Positions 1-10,956 are shown, counted from the stretch's first letter. The stretch: DNA of 64,000 nt from DASTFY01 sp963829955 (GCA_963829955.1 CAWHKS010000017.1:62001-126000), one strand, 5' to 3'. Numbers and translations are program-made. Notes: generated from the sequence alone by a model not told the origin.

Positions 1-60
1 CTCCGCGCCGGCGAGGGTGAACTCCTGGTAGCCGCCTTCGGCGGCGAATACTGATGACAC
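1..60 (-). CDS. 5' end of a minus-strand gene, possibly a membrane pyrophosphatase (partial)
   Basis: Reading the minus strand from a GTG at base 60 gives 20 open codons that run off the window, starting (M)SSVFAAEGGYQEF. A GGYxxFxLxGxE start resembles the extreme N-terminus of membrane proton pyrophosphatases (HppA), but 20 residues cannot prove it, and chance reading is possible. It is divergent from sdhC. The 274 bases between them (61-334) hold no other gene I can support. Confidence 0.3.
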   Translation of the reverse strand, partial: MSSVFAAEGGYQEFTLAGAE

Positions 61-334
61 CGGTGGTTGCTCCCGGATCTGTTGGTGGTGAATGGGACTG
101 CGCCCTTGGCACATCCCGCCCGGGCACGGCGAGCGATACTAGAGAACGGGGGTCGTCCGGCGGAAGCGGGCCCTGACGGGGACCTGACGCCGCGGCGCCC
201 ACCGGGACCGCTGTCGCAAGGCATCGCAACGACCGAACGGCGCCATCACCACAAGCTTCGGGCCGTCCCGTCGGAAGTGAGGTCATGGCCTCTTCCTGGT
301 ACTACGTTGCCTCGCGCCGGTCACAGGAGGTGCG

Positions 335-1123
335 ATGGCACAGACGTTGAGCCCCTCGCCGGGCCCGGTCGGCTCCCAGCCCCCCTCGCGCGGCCCCGTC
401 ACGGGCACCGCGGTCGCCCCCGGACCGGCGCGCAGGCGCGCGCCCTTCGTGGTCGAGCTCTACCGGAGCGCGCTCGGCAAGAAGTACGTGATGGCCATCA
501 CCGGGATCGTGTGGATGGGCTACGTGCTGGCCCACATGGTCGGGAACCTCAAGGCGTTCCTCGGCCCCGAGGACCTCGACCACTACGCCGAGTTCCTCCG
601 CGAGCTGCTGGTGCCGATCTTCCCCCGCACCCTGACGCTCTGGCTGATGCGGCTCGGCCTGATCGCGGCGATCCTGCTCCACATCCACGCCGCCACGGCA
701 TTGACGATCATGAACCGCAAGGCGCGGCCCGTCCGCTACCAGAGCCATCGGGACTACGTGGTGGCGACGTTCGCCAGCCGCACCATGCGCTACACGGGCG
801 TGCTCGTCCTGCTGTTCCTGTTCGTGCACCTCGGCGACCTGACGTGGGGCTGGTTCAACCCGGAATTCGTCCGCGGCGAGGTGTACCGGAACATGGACGC
901 CAGCCTCTCCCGGTGGTGGATGAACCTCTTCTACATCGTCGCCAACCTGGCCCTGTTCCTCCACCTCTGGCACGGCGGCTGGAGCCTCTTCCAGAGCCTC
1001 GGCTGGAACAACCCTCGGTTCAACAAGGCCCGGCGCTGGTTCGCCCTCGGCTTCGCGGCTGTCGTCGTGGCCGGCAACATCGCCCTGTGCGTCGGGGTGC
1101 TGTCCGGCGTGATCGGACTGTGA
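335..1123 (+). CDS. sdhC: Succinate dehydrogenase cytochrome b subunit
   Basis: Membrane anchor of succinate dehydrogenase (complex II), which binds heme b and passes electrons from the SdhAB head to quinone. The 262-residue protein has a Pro/Ala-rich cytoplasmic start (about 1-40) and five hydrophobic segments (near 51-75, 104-126, 152-168, 195-222, 235-260). Membrane histidines H67, H116, H118, H165, H210 and H213 are candidate heme ligands. Five helices in one chain is the type B arrangement, which needs no separate SdhD. The ATG has a strong ribosome site, AGGAGGT, just upstream. The gene opens a tight operon with sdhA 1 base downstream, sdhB and a small membrane protein. Confidence 0.93.
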   Translation: MAQTLSPSPGPVGSQPPSRGPVTGTAVAPGPARRRAPFVVELYRSALGKKYVMAITGIVWMGYVLAHMVGNLKAFLGPEDLDHYAEFLRELLVPIFPRTLTLWLMRLGLIAAILLHIHAATALTIMNRKARPVRYQSHRDYVVATFASRTMRYTGVLVLLFLFVHLGDLTWGWFNPEFVRGEVYRNMDASLSRWWMNLFYIVANLALFLHLWHGGWSLFQSLGWNNPRFNKARRWFALGFAAVVVAGNIALCVGVLSGVIGL

Positions 1124-1124
1124 G

Positions 1125-3072
<1,948 letters not shown>

Positions 3073-3076
<4 letters not shown>

Positions 3077-3843
3077 GGACGCTGAACCTGACGCTCAAGG
3101 TGTGGCGGCAGGACGGGCCGGACGACGCCGGCCGGTTCGAGACGATCGACGCGCCCGACGTGCTCGACGACATGTCCTTCCTGGAGATGCTCGACATCGT
3201 CAACGAGCGGCTCACCAACGAGGACCGGGAGCCCATCACCTTCGACCACGACTGCCGGGAGGGCATCTGCGGCACGTGCTCGCTGATGATCAACGGCCAG
3301 GCCCACGGCCCGCAGCGGGGCACGGCCACCTGTCAGCTCCACATGCGCAAGTTCGCCGACGGCGACACCGTCGTCATCGAGCCGTGGCGGGCCGCGGCCT
3401 TCCCGGTCATCAAGGACCTCATGGTCGACCGCTCGGCCTTCGACCGCATCGTCGAGCAGGGCGGCTTCATCACCGCGCCCACGGGCGGGGCCCGCGACGC
3501 CAACACCATCCCGGTCCCCAAGTCGGTGGCCGACGCGTCGATGGACGCTGCGCAGTGCATCGGCTGCGGCGCTTGCGTGGCCGCCTGTCCGAACGGCGCG
3601 GCCAACCTCTTCACGGCGGCCAAGGTGGCGCACCTCAGCCTGCTGCCGCAGGGCCAGCCCGAGCGCTACGCCCGGGTGGACGCGATGGTGCGGACCATGG
3701 AGCAGCACTTCGGTTCCTGCACGAACCACGGCGAGTGCGAGGCGGCCTGCCCGAAGAGCATCTCCATAGACTTCATCGCGCTCATGAACAAGGACTACCT
3801 CAAGGCCCAGCTCGCCAACCGCCGGTATCTGAGCCGAGCATGA
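3073..3843 (+). CDS. sdhB: Succinate dehydrogenase iron-sulfur subunit
   Basis: Carries electrons from SdhA flavin to the membrane anchor through three clusters. The plant-type [2Fe-2S] motif CREGICGTC holds C61, C66 and C69, with C87 further on. The C-terminal half holds CIGCGACVAACP (C162, C165, C168, C172; [4Fe-4S]) and CTNHGECEAACP (C216, C222, C226; [3Fe-4S] type). Length of 256 residues is normal for the family. The GTG start overlaps the sdhA stop (GTGA), and the gene's own stop overlaps the next start (ATGA), so the three genes are translationally coupled. Confidence 0.95.
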
Positions 3844-4019
3844 GCAACAGCACCGGCGCTGCCGGCGGCGGTGCGATCTACGCCCTGGGCATCTTCGGAG
3901 CCTGGGTGTGGTTCTGGCAGCAGGCCGACAACTTCTGGGAGTACGTCCTCGCGATCTTCCAAGGCCTGCTCTGGCCGGCCTGGATGGTCTACGAGGTCTT
4001 CGAAGCTCTCGCCCGCTGA
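3840..4019 (+). CDS. Small membrane protein coupled to sdhB
   Basis: A 59-residue protein whose ATG overlaps the sdhB stop by 4 bases. After a Gly/Ala start it has two hydrophobic stretches (about 12-27 and 33-54) rich in aromatic residues: WVWFWQQ, NFWEYVL, GLLWPAWMVYEV. I do not recognise a named family, although similar small membrane proteins occur widely in bacteria. Its position suggests an accessory subunit or assembly factor of complex II, by analogy with the small SdhF subunit known in mycobacterial Sdh2; that is inference. Its stop and the convergent stop of the next gene sit in a 9-base palindrome, TGACGGTCA (4017-4025). Confidence 0.75.
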   Translation: MSNSTGAAGGGAIYALGIFGAWVWFWQQADNFWEYVLAIFQGLLWPAWMVYEVFEALAR

Positions 4020-4022
4020 CGG

Positions 4023-4604
4023 TCACTGGCCTCGGCGTCCGTCGATGCGCTCCCGCAACAGGTCGGCGTGACCCATGTGGCGGGCGTACTCCTCGATCAT
4101 TCCGACCAGCACCTCACGCAGCGACATCAGCCCTCCGCCGCTGCCGTGTTGGTTCAACGGATCGTCGCCGGTGATGTCGAGACTGGGCGCCTCGGCCACG
4201 AACCGTGTGGCGAAGTCAACCTCCGCACGCCAGGCGTCCCATGCCTCTGCAACCACCTGGGGGTCGGGATCAGCACCATCGAAATCACCGTCACGGTCCG
4301 TGTCGGAGCAGAACAGCCGGGGCACGTCCTGCCCCGCCATCATCACCCGGAACGTCTCACGCTCCATCTCGGCCAGATGTCGCACCAGTCCCAGGAGGGA
4401 CATCGTCGACGGCTCGACGGAACGCCGCGCCATTGCCTCGGCATCAAGTCCTGAGCACTTCAGCTCCAATGTGAGGCGTTGACAGCGCAGCGCTTCGACC
4501 AGCGTGGTGCGCTCGTCACCCAACGTCAGTCCGTTCTCGCGCGGGTCGTCGTCGGACGGCTTGCCGTCCGCGGTGAACATGTCGGCTCGTCGCGTCGTGC
4601 CCAT
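4023..4604 (-). CDS. DinB-family (DUF664) protein
   Basis: Four-helix-bundle protein of the DinB/DUF664 group, whose members often bind a metal through three His and sometimes act as thiol-dependent transferases; the role here is unknown. Typical features are LGDERTTLVEALRCQRLTLELKCSGLD near the start, the first His region LLGLVRHLAEMERE, and the C-terminal MIEEYARHMGHADLLRERIDG with paired His. The frame stays open to 4679; I chose the ATG at 4604 (MGTTRRADMF) because family members start close to the LGDERTTL block. It converges on the sdh operon with 3 bases between the stop codons. Confidence 0.75.
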   Translation of the reverse strand: MGTTRRADMFTADGKPSDDDPRENGLTLGDERTTLVEALRCQRLTLELKCSGLDAEAMARRSVEPSTMSLLGLVRHLAEMERETFRVMMAGQDVPRLFCSDTDRDGDFDGADPDPQVVAEAWDAWRAEVDFATRFVAEAPSLDITGDDPLNQHGSGGGLMSLREVLVGMIEEYARHMGHADLLRERIDGRRGQ

Positions 4605-4749
4605 GATCGCGATCATCGCGGCGCGCAGTGGGGACCTCATCAGCAATAACGAAGCCGAACGCAGGGCTGCAAAGGGCACGCGCCGACCTCGTGCAATTGG
4701 AACCGCGCCGCCTCAGCCGGCCCGCCGAAGGGCCATCCCGGTGGGGGAC

Positions 4750-4800
4750 GGTTCTCGCCGCCTACCGTCTCGGCAGGCGAGACTGAGCACGGCGAGACCG
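4750..4800. repeat. Dispersed intergenic repeat, copy 1
   Basis: Begins GGTTCTCGCCGCC and ends ACTGAGCACGGCGAGACC, with 32 bases between the starts of the two conserved ends. The same ends and spacing recur at 62288, and a related 3' half lies at 44909-44940. It occupies much of the 286-base gap (4605-4890) between the DinB gene and the glycosidase gene. Confidence 0.55.
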
Positions 4801-4890
4801 ATTGGCGAGGGATCGCCGTGGGGGATCACCGTGGCCAACAGCGGGTTCACGTGGGTTTCGCGCTCGAGGGCTCCCTCGGACAGCGGATGG

Positions 4891-7008
4891 TCAGGGACTC
4901 GTGATCCTCGTCTCGTAGCGGTTGGTCGCGGCGTCGTCGCCGGCCACCAGGTCCAGGTCGAGCACGAGCGGGCCTGGCGCGTCGGGCACGACGGCCTGCA
5001 CGGTGCCGACCCGTACGCAGGAGTCGGCGGGCAGGTCGCCGACCCAGCGCCAGCCCTGGTCACCGCCCGGCCAGGACAGGACGGCCGACACGGCGGCGTC
5101 CTCGATGGCGTCGCGACGGTCGCTGATGACGTGCACGTCGAGGGCCAGCGCCTCGCCGGCCACCACGCCCGCCGGTAGGCGGTCGGCGACGACGATGACG
5201 GGCCGGCAGGCATCCGACACCACGTGGTAGGCGAGCTTGGCCGCCCGATCGTGGCCGAGAACGGACCATGTGACGGCCGGTGCGGCGTCGGCCAGGCTGA
5301 ACAGGCAGAAGCCGCCTGTCGGCCGGTACTTCAGCCGGCGGAGCGTCTCGATGTGATGCCGCAGCAGGCGGGCCTGGTACCGCTGGGTCGCGTCCTGCCA
5401 CGCCGCGAACGTCTCGTAGCGACCGGGAGGGACCCGCTCGTCGAACACCCACTTCTGCAGGCTGTGACGCTGCTGCAAGTGGTCCCAGTCCAGGTCGGGC
5501 CAGCGCTCGGGTTCCATGAACTCGGCGTCCGTCGGGATGGCCTGCGCGCCGAACTCGCTCACGAAGCGGACCATGCGAGGCCAGGCGGCGGCGAAGCCGG
5601 GGAGCTCGCGCTCCTGCCCGTGGTACCAGCCGAAGTAGAGGTGGCTGTCCGTGCCGTCGAGCTGCGGCAGGTGGGGCGCGACCCCGCTGTGCGCGATGAC
5701 GGGGCGGGAACCGTCGGCTCGTTCGAGCGTGCGCTTGATGCGGGCATCGAGGATCGAGCGGTTCCAGCTCGGCAGCTCCTGCCCGGCGGCGAAGGCCATG
5801 GCGACACGGCTCGTGATCGGCTCGCCGGGCGGCACGTCGATCGCCACCGGCTCGTTGTGACCGCACCAGATCGCCACCGACGGATGGTGGCCGAGCAGGT
5901 CGACCGCCTCCTCGGCCTGGCGGGCCGCCTGCTTGCCGACCGAGCGGGCGTACCCCCACTGCAGCGGGAGGTCCTGCCAGATCAGCATGCCGAGCTCGTC
6001 GGCCGCCTCGTACAGCTCGGGCCGCGTGATGTGGCCATGGATGCGCAGCAGGTCGAGGCCGGCGTCGGCGGCGAGCGCGACGTCGCGGCGCAGGTCGTCC
6101 GCCGTCGCCTCGGCCAGCGCCATGCGCGTCGGCCCGGCGTTGGCGCCCTTCAGGAACAGCCGCTCGCCGTTGACCGTGAGCGTCCAGTGGTGCATGGCGA
6201 CCTGACGCAGCCCGGTGCGAACGGCCCGGGCATGACTGGGCTCGTGGTCGACGGACACCGTCACCTCGAGCTGGCCGAGAGGCTGATCCCCCAGGGCCCG
6301 AGGCCACCACAGCTTCGGGTTGTCGACGCCGAATGTCCACTCGACCGAGTTGGTGCCCTTGGCGAGCGGGTGCTCCAGCTCTCGCTCGACGATGCCCTCC
6401 AGCGTCGTGCGGACCCGCACGGTGCGGGCATCGTCGCTGTCGAGCTCGGCCCGGATCATGACGTTGGCGCGCGCAGGTTCGGCGTCGCGGCACAGGACAC
6501 GCAGGCGGTTGATGCGCACCGGTCCGGTGCGCTCGATCCTCACGTCACGCCACAACCCGCCCGGGTTCCACGTGGGGTCCATGCAGTCCCAGTGCTGGAA
6601 GATCCCGGTGAGGTTGCGCTTGGCCCGGCGATCGGCAGGAGGGCTGCAGGCGACCTCCACGGCGAGGACGTGCTCGGCGCCGAGGCGGGCCAGGTCGGTG
6701 ATCTCGTACGAGTGGGGGAAGAAGTAGCCCTCCGGGTCACCGAGGTAGGCGCCGTCGAGGAAGACGTCGGCCTGGTAGAAGACGCCGTCGAGCACGACCC
6801 AGTGGCGGGCCCCCGCCGGCCCGGCGTCGAGCTCGAAACGGGTGCGGTACAGCAGCGGCCCATCGCTGCTGGAGAAGGCCGGGACCGACCGCCAGTGGCC
6901 GGGGACGGCGATCGGCTCCCACTCGTCGTCGTCGTAGTCGAGACCGAGGGCTCCGCGGCGCAGATCGTCGTCGGCGAGCGCGGCGCGCCACGTGCCCGAG
7001 AGGTCCAT
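4891..7008 (-). CDS. Glycoside hydrolase family 2 protein
   Basis: A 705-residue retaining glycosidase of the family-2 fold (beta-mannosidase, beta-galactosidase and beta-glucuronidase relatives). The jelly-roll sugar-binding domain covers about 1-165, an immunoglobulin-like domain about 170-265, then the TIM barrel. The catalytic acid/base is E386 in CGHNEP and the nucleophile E485 in VSEFG. A short beta domain closes the C-terminus. There is no signal peptide, so it should act in the cytosol on imported oligosaccharides. The ATG is 8 bases from a TACCCT hexamer (7017-7022). No transporter or sugar regulator is adjacent, so the substrate cannot be read from context; the barrel looks more beta-mannosidase-like than LacZ-like. 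Confidence 0.85.
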   Translation of the reverse strand: MDLSGTWRAALADDDLRRGALGLDYDDDEWEPIAVPGHWRSVPAFSSSDGPLLYRTRFELDAGPAGARHWVVLDGVFYQADVFLDGAYLGDPEGYFFPHSYEITDLARLGAEHVLAVEVACSPPADRRAKRNLTGIFQHWDCMDPTWNPGGLWRDVRIERTGPVRINRLRVLCRDAEPARANVMIRAELDSDDARTVRVRTTLEGIVERELEHPLAKGTNSVEWTFGVDNPKLWWPRALGDQPLGQLEVTVSVDHEPSHARAVRTGLRQVAMHHWTLTVNGERLFLKGANAGPTRMALAEATADDLRRDVALAADAGLDLLRIHGHITRPELYEAADELGMLIWQDLPLQWGYARSVGKQAARQAEEAVDLLGHHPSVAIWCGHNEPVAIDVPPGEPITSRVAMAFAAGQELPSWNRSILDARIKRTLERADGSRPVIAHSGVAPHLPQLDGTDSHLYFGWYHGQERELPGFAAAWPRMVRFVSEFGAQAIPTDAEFMEPERWPDLDWDHLQQRHSLQKWVFDERVPPGRYETFAAWQDATQRYQARLLRHHIETLRRLKYRPTGGFCLFSLADAAPAVTWSVLGHDRAAKLAYHVVSDACRPVIVVADRLPAGVVAGEALALDVHVISDRRDAIEDAAVSAVLSWPGGDQGWRWVGDLPADSCVRVGTVQAVVPDAPGPLVLDLDLVAGDDAATNRYETRITSP

Positions 7009-7063
7009 CGCGGGTCAGGGTAGGCGAGCCCCTGCCGCTGGCTCGGCCCCGAACCTCCGGCGG

Positions 7064-7069
7064 TAGGGT
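7064..7069 (+). promoter_or_regulatory. -10 hexamer TAGGGT, leaderless spacing
   Basis: TAGGGT ends 6 bases before the ATG at 7076, placing the expected transcription start on the A of the start codon. No ribosome site precedes this ATG. Confidence 0.6.
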
Positions 7070-7075
7070 CGAACC

Positions 7076-8503
7076 ATGGCCTCAGCCCCCCGTACCCCCG
7101 CCCCCCCGGCGACCACGCTGGGCGAGCTCCGGGACTCCGGCTGGCAGTCGGTCCCGGTGAAGGACGAGATCCGGCGCAACGCCGTGGCCAAGGTGGCCGC
7201 CGGCGAGCCGCTGTTCGGTGGCCTCATCGGCTACGAGCAGACCGTCATGCCGCAGCTCGAGAACGCGACGCTGGCGGGCCACGACATCATCTTCCTCGGC
7301 GAGCGCGGCCAGGCGAAGACGAGGATGATCCGCTCGCTCACCGGCCTGCTGGACGAGTGGATGCCGATCGTGGCCGGCAGCGAGATCAACGATGACCCGT
7401 ACCACCCGGTGTCGCGCTACGCCCGGGAGCTGGTGGCCGAGCACGGTGACGCCACGCCCGTCACGTGGGTCCACCGCGACGAGCGCTACGGCGAGAAGCT
7501 GGCCACGCCGGACACCTCCATCGCCGACCTCATCGGCGAGGTCGATCCCATCAAGGTCGCCGAGGGGCGCTACCTGTCCGACGAGCTCACGTTGCACTAC
7601 GGACTCGTGCCGCGGACCAACCGAGGCATCTTCGCCCTCAACGAGTTGCCGGACCTTGCCGAGCGCATCCAGGTCGGCCTGCTCAACGTGCTCGAGGAGC
7701 GCGACGTCCAGATCCGTGGCTACAAGATCCGCCTCCCGCTGGACGTGGTGCTCGTCGCCTCGGCCAACCCGGACGACTACACCAACCGCGGCCGCATCAT
7801 CACGCCGTTGAAGGACCGCTTCGGCAGCCAGATCCGCACGCACTACCCCCTCGAGATCGAGACCGAGGTCGCCATCATGCGCCAGGAGGCCCGGCCGGGC
7901 GCGGTGGGCGACGTCCCGGTCCGCGTCCCGGGCTACCTGGAGGAGATCGTGGCCACCTTCTCCCATCTCGCCCGCAGCTCCAGCCACGTCAACCAGCGCT
8001 CGGGCGTGTCGGTCCGACTCTCGGTGTCCAACGTCGAGGTGCTGTCGGCCAACGCGCTTCGACGCTCGCTGCGGGCCGGCGAGAAAGAGGTCGTCCCGCG
8101 GGTGAGCGACCTCGACGCCCTGGCCTCCTCGACGTCGGGGAAGATCGAGATCGAGACGCTCGAGGAGGGTCGTGAAGGCCCCATCGTCGACAACATGATG
8201 AAGGGCGCCGTGCTGACGGTATTCAAGCAGTACCTGACGCCCGACCAGCTCCGCGGTGTGCTGACGGCCTTCGAGGACGGCATCGTGGCCCACACGGGCG
8301 AGGACGTTCCGTCCGCGCAGCTGGCCGAGCTCGTCACCAGCGTGCCCGCCCTGCGGGAGCCCGTGGAGCTCATCACTGGCGGCGACGAGTCGCCCGCGGC
8401 GGTGGCAGCCGCCGTCGAGTTCATCCTCGAGGGCCTCCATCTCTCGAAGCGGCTCAACAAGGACGCCAGCGGCTCCCGGTCGACGTACCGCAGCCGCTCC
8501 TGA
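7076..8503 (+). CDS. MoxR/magnesium-chelatase-like AAA+ ATPase
   Basis: AAA+ ATPase related to the ChlI/BchI and MoxR groups, which remodel or activate partners containing a VWA domain. The P-loop is GERGQAKT (75-82), with Ala where Gly usually precedes Lys. The Walker B segment reads GIFALNEL (183-190), with Asn in place of the usual Asp. ASANPDDYTNRGRI and LKDRFGSQI match the sensor-1 and Arg-finger regions, so the fold is intact. The C-terminal helical region is about 290-450. The likely partner is the VWA protein starting at 10963, separated by two minus-strand genes. Both deviations may be normal for this subfamily. Substrate unknown. Confidence 0.85.
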   Translation: MASAPRTPAPPATTLGELRDSGWQSVPVKDEIRRNAVAKVAAGEPLFGGLIGYEQTVMPQLENATLAGHDIIFLGERGQAKTRMIRSLTGLLDEWMPIVAGSEINDDPYHPVSRYARELVAEHGDATPVTWVHRDERYGEKLATPDTSIADLIGEVDPIKVAEGRYLSDELTLHYGLVPRTNRGIFALNELPDLAERIQVGLLNVLEERDVQIRGYKIRLPLDVVLVASANPDDYTNRGRIITPLKDRFGSQIRTHYPLEIETEVAIMRQEARPGAVGDVPVRVPGYLEEIVATFSHLARSSSHVNQRSGVSVRLSVSNVEVLSANALRRSLRAGEKEVVPRVSDLDALASSTSGKIEIETLEEGREGPIVDNMMKGAVLTVFKQYLTPDQLRGVLTAFEDGIVAHTGEDVPSAQLAELVTSVPALREPVELITGGDESPAAVAAAVEFILEGLHLSKRLNKDASGSRSTYRSRS

Positions 8504-8515
8504 CGCCCGGGGCCA

Positions 8516-10213
8516 CTACGAGAGTTGGGTCACCTGGCCCGACTGCCCGTCCACGCGGACCCGGGCGCCGTCGGCGATGGTGTTCGTGCCGCCGCCCGTC
8601 GCCACGACCGCGGGGATGCAGAACTCGCGGGCGATGACGGCGGCGTGGCTCATGGCGCCGCCCGCGTCGCACACGAGCCCGCCCAGCGACGGGAAGACCA
8701 CCGACCACACCGGTGAGGTGGTCGGGCACACCATCACGTCGCCCGGCTGGATCAGCTCGAAGTCGTCCTCGTCGAGCACGATGCGAGCTGTCCCCTCGTA
8801 GGCCCCCGGCGAGACGCCGATCCCCTGCAGCACCCCCTCGGAGATGCGGGGCGAGTCGAGCGCGGCCACCTCCTGCTCGGCGTACCAGGTCAGCGCGGCC
8901 AGGTGCTCGGCGGCGGCCCGGGGGAAGCCCCGCAGGTCGGGCGGGACCAGCCCGGTGCGGTCGACGCCGGCGTCCTCACCGAGCATCGCCGGCGGCTCCT
9001 TCGTGGCCAGCCGCTCCCGTTCCTCCCGCCGAGCCATGGCCAGCTGGCTGACGCGGGCGGCGTCGGTGCCCTCGTCGAGGGAGACGTGATCCGGATGGCG
9101 GAGCACCTGGAGCACCTCGTCGAAGGTGAGGTCGAACACATCCTCGGGCCGGTACAGACCGAGGCGGACGCCGATGTGGAGCCCGAGGCGCCGCAGGCCG
9201 GCGAGCGGCACCCCGACGGTCGTAGCGCCGTTGCCCTCCCGCAGAGGGAAGACCTCCTGCGCGCGGGCCAGCCGGCGGCGGGTGAGCGAGCTGTTGCCGA
9301 GCGTGGCGATGAGCCGCGCCTCGGCGCGGGTCCGGGTGGCCGCGTGGCGGGCGGCGACATCCTCCCGGTCGCCGGCCGCGCCGGCAGCGCCCTTGAGTTG
9401 GCGCAGCAACCACTCCGGCCGATCGACCACGGTCGGTGCCGCCACCTCGTAGCGCACGGCCCGCTGGCCCCAGAGGTCCTGGTACCCCTGCAGGGCGCCG
9501 GCCACGGCGGGCGAGGTGGCGGCCAGGTCGGCCAGGGTGGCCGCGCGCTCGAGCGCCGGCATCGCGCCCTCCGAACGCACGAGGTCCACGATGGCGAGCT
9601 GCGCGACTGCGGGATCCGTCGCCGTGCCCGAGAGGCCGACGAAGAGATCCATGATCTCGGGCACCGGCCAGCCGTGGTCGCGGCAGAGGTCGAGCCCCAG
9701 TCGGCCGATGGCGTCGACGCCGGCGGCGTGCAGGCGGGCCCGCCAGATGAAGCACTCCTCGACGAAGCGGAGCTGCTCCTCGAGGCGGGCCGCCACCTGG
9801 TGCGCGGTCAGCGCGGCCAGGTCACCGGCCAGGAAGCCGCGTCCCCGCTCCAGCAGGTCCGTCTCGATGCCACCCTTCCATTCCGCCACGGTGTGGCCGG
9901 ACCAGTCGGCGACGTCGGCGGCATGGGCGGCGGCCAGCCGGCGGCGCAGCTCGGGGCGCACCCGGCGCAGGACAGGCACGAGCCAGCGGGTGGTGCGGGC
10001 CCGCCCACCGAGCGGCACCAGCGCCATGTAGACGCGACCGTCGAACTCCCGCGCCGCCACCCCGTCGAGGAGGACACCGGTCTCCTCCATGACGCGCGCG
10101 ACGACGGCCGGCTCCATCGTGGTGAAGAGCGCCGCAGACCATCGGGTGACCGGTTCGGGGAACCGGACGGCTTCCAGTCTCCAGACCAGGCCGTCGGTCG
10201 CTTCATCGGCCAC
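8516..10213 (-). CDS. PEP-utiliser mobile-domain protein
   Basis: A 565-residue protein ending in the phosphohistidine (PEP-utiliser) domain: GDVMVCPTTSPVW, then GGAMSHAAVIAREFCIPAVV, where the His is the phosphate-carrying residue of PEP synthase and pyruvate phosphate dikinase. The first 460 residues are helical and lack the ATP-grasp motifs of those enzymes, so it is neither complete enzyme. Related stand-alone proteins may use a separate ATP-grasp partner; none is seen here. The stop is 12 bases from the convergent moxR-like stop. A TAGCGT hexamer sits 6 bases from the GTG start. Confidence 0.8.
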   Translation of the reverse strand: MADEATDGLVWRLEAVRFPEPVTRWSAALFTTMEPAVVARVMEETGVLLDGVAAREFDGRVYMALVPLGGRARTTRWLVPVLRRVRPELRRRLAAAHAADVADWSGHTVAEWKGGIETDLLERGRGFLAGDLAALTAHQVAARLEEQLRFVEECFIWRARLHAAGVDAIGRLGLDLCRDHGWPVPEIMDLFVGLSGTATDPAVAQLAIVDLVRSEGAMPALERAATLADLAATSPAVAGALQGYQDLWGQRAVRYEVAAPTVVDRPEWLLRQLKGAAGAAGDREDVAARHAATRTRAEARLIATLGNSSLTRRRLARAQEVFPLREGNGATTVGVPLAGLRRLGLHIGVRLGLYRPEDVFDLTFDEVLQVLRHPDHVSLDEGTDAARVSQLAMARREERERLATKEPPAMLGEDAGVDRTGLVPPDLRGFPRAAAEHLAALTWYAEQEVAALDSPRISEGVLQGIGVSPGAYEGTARIVLDEDDFELIQPGDVMVCPTTSPVWSVVFPSLGGLVCDAGGAMSHAAVIAREFCIPAVVATGGGTNTIADGARVRVDGQSGQVTQLS

Positions 10214-10219
10214 CGGGCA

Positions 10220-10225
10220 ACGCTA
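10220..10225 (-). promoter_or_regulatory. -10 hexamer TAGCGT, leaderless spacing
   Basis: On the minus strand TAGCGT ends 6 bases before the GTG at 10213, as expected for a leaderless transcript of the PEP-utiliser gene. Confidence 0.55.
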
Positions 10226-10254
10226 GTCGTGCCGCGTCGGTCCGGCTGGCGTGT

Positions 10255-10282
10255 TCAGGTGACGACGGGGCTCAGGTGACGA
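10255..10282. repeat. 17-base duplication around the cyclase stop codon
   Basis: TCAGGTGACGA occurs at 10255-10265 and 10272-10282. The second copy contains the cyclase stop codon (TCA on the plus strand), so the stop and its neighbourhood are duplicated directly downstream of the gene. Confidence 0.6.
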
Positions 10283-10823
10283 AGGGGGACCGGGTCCAGA
10301 GCTCGCCGGTGTCGTTGCGCCCCTGGACGATGGCGGAGCCGGAGAGACAGCCCACCGTGAGAGGGGACGGGAAGCCTCGCAGCTCGATGACGCCGTGCGG
10401 CGTGGCGGTGACGCCCGGCGGGAGCTCGAGGGTCTGGTCGGCCGGGACGAGGACCTCGCCGGGCCCGGCCGCGTCGCAGAGGCGGGACGCGAGGTTGACG
10501 GCGGATCCGATGTAGTCGTCGCCCTCGAACAGCAGGGCCAAGCCGGTCGCCATGCCGATGCGCACCGACAGGGGGTCGCAGGCCGCGGTGGCCTCGCGCT
10601 CCAGGTCGAGCGCGAAGGCGATCATCCCGTCGCGGTCCATGGAGACGACCATGCAGCCGTCGCCGAGCCACTTCGCCACCCGCACCCCGCGATCCGAGGC
10701 CAGGCGTCTCGTGATGGACCGGAAGTCGCCGAGCACGCGCGCCGCGGCATCGTCGCCGTTCTCGGCGGTGTAGTTCGTGAACCCCGAGAGGTCCACGAAG
10801 GCGAAGGTGCGCTCGACCCGCAT
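10272..10823 (-). CDS. Small class III adenylate/guanylate cyclase-domain protein
   Basis: A 183-residue protein consisting almost only of a class III nucleotide cyclase domain. Metal-binding aspartates are D11 (FVDLSGF) and D55 (KWLGDG). K51 fits the purine-binding Lys, and N110 and R114 (GSAVNLASR) fit the transition-state residues, so it could be active. No membrane or sensor domain is attached. It lies divergent from the VWA gene and 58 bases upstream of the PEP-utiliser gene. A TATCCT hexamer lies 6 bases before its ATG. A nucleotide-signalling role is inference. Confidence 0.85.
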   Translation of the reverse strand: MRVERTFAFVDLSGFTNYTAENGDDAAARVLGDFRSITRRLASDRGVRVAKWLGDGCMVVSMDRDGMIAFALDLEREATAACDPLSVRIGMATGLALLFEGDDYIGSAVNLASRLCDAAGPGEVLVPADQTLELPPGVTATPHGVIELRGFPSPLTVGCLSGSAIVQGRNDTGELWTRSPFVT

Positions 10824-10829
10824 GGCTCC

Positions 10830-10835
10830 AGGATA
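10830..10835 (-). promoter_or_regulatory. -10 hexamer TATCCT, leaderless spacing
   Basis: TATCCT on the minus strand ends 6 bases before the ATG at 10823. The divergent VWA gene has its own hexamer at 10951. Confidence 0.55.
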
Positions 10836-10950
10836 CCGGAGCGAGGTCGCAAGTGCTTGCTAAAGTTTGCACTCCTGGCGAACGCTCGATGAACACCGGA
10901 TGGCACCGGCCCCCGCCGGCCCCGCCGCGAAGGCCGGCGCGGGGTGGCGA

Positions 10951-10956
10951 TACCCT
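10951..10956 (+). promoter_or_regulatory. -10 hexamer TACCCT, leaderless spacing
   Basis: TACCCT ends 6 bases before the ATG at 10963. This placement decides the start: an in-frame upstream ATG at 10867 would give an unrelated 32-residue extension. Confidence 0.6.

Noticed and set aside
61..334. Gene in the region upstream of sdhC
   Set aside because: An open frame from base 67 runs into sdhC on another frame with an Arg/Pro/His-rich product; it looks like a shadow and no domain is seen.
10849..10873. GCAAG-TG-CTTGC and AGTGC/GCACT repeats between the cyclase and VWA genes as a heat-shock (HspR/HrcA) operator
   Set aside because: They do not match the HspR (HAIR) or CIRCE consensus; no chaperone gene nearby. 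Left as an unexplained inverted repeat.
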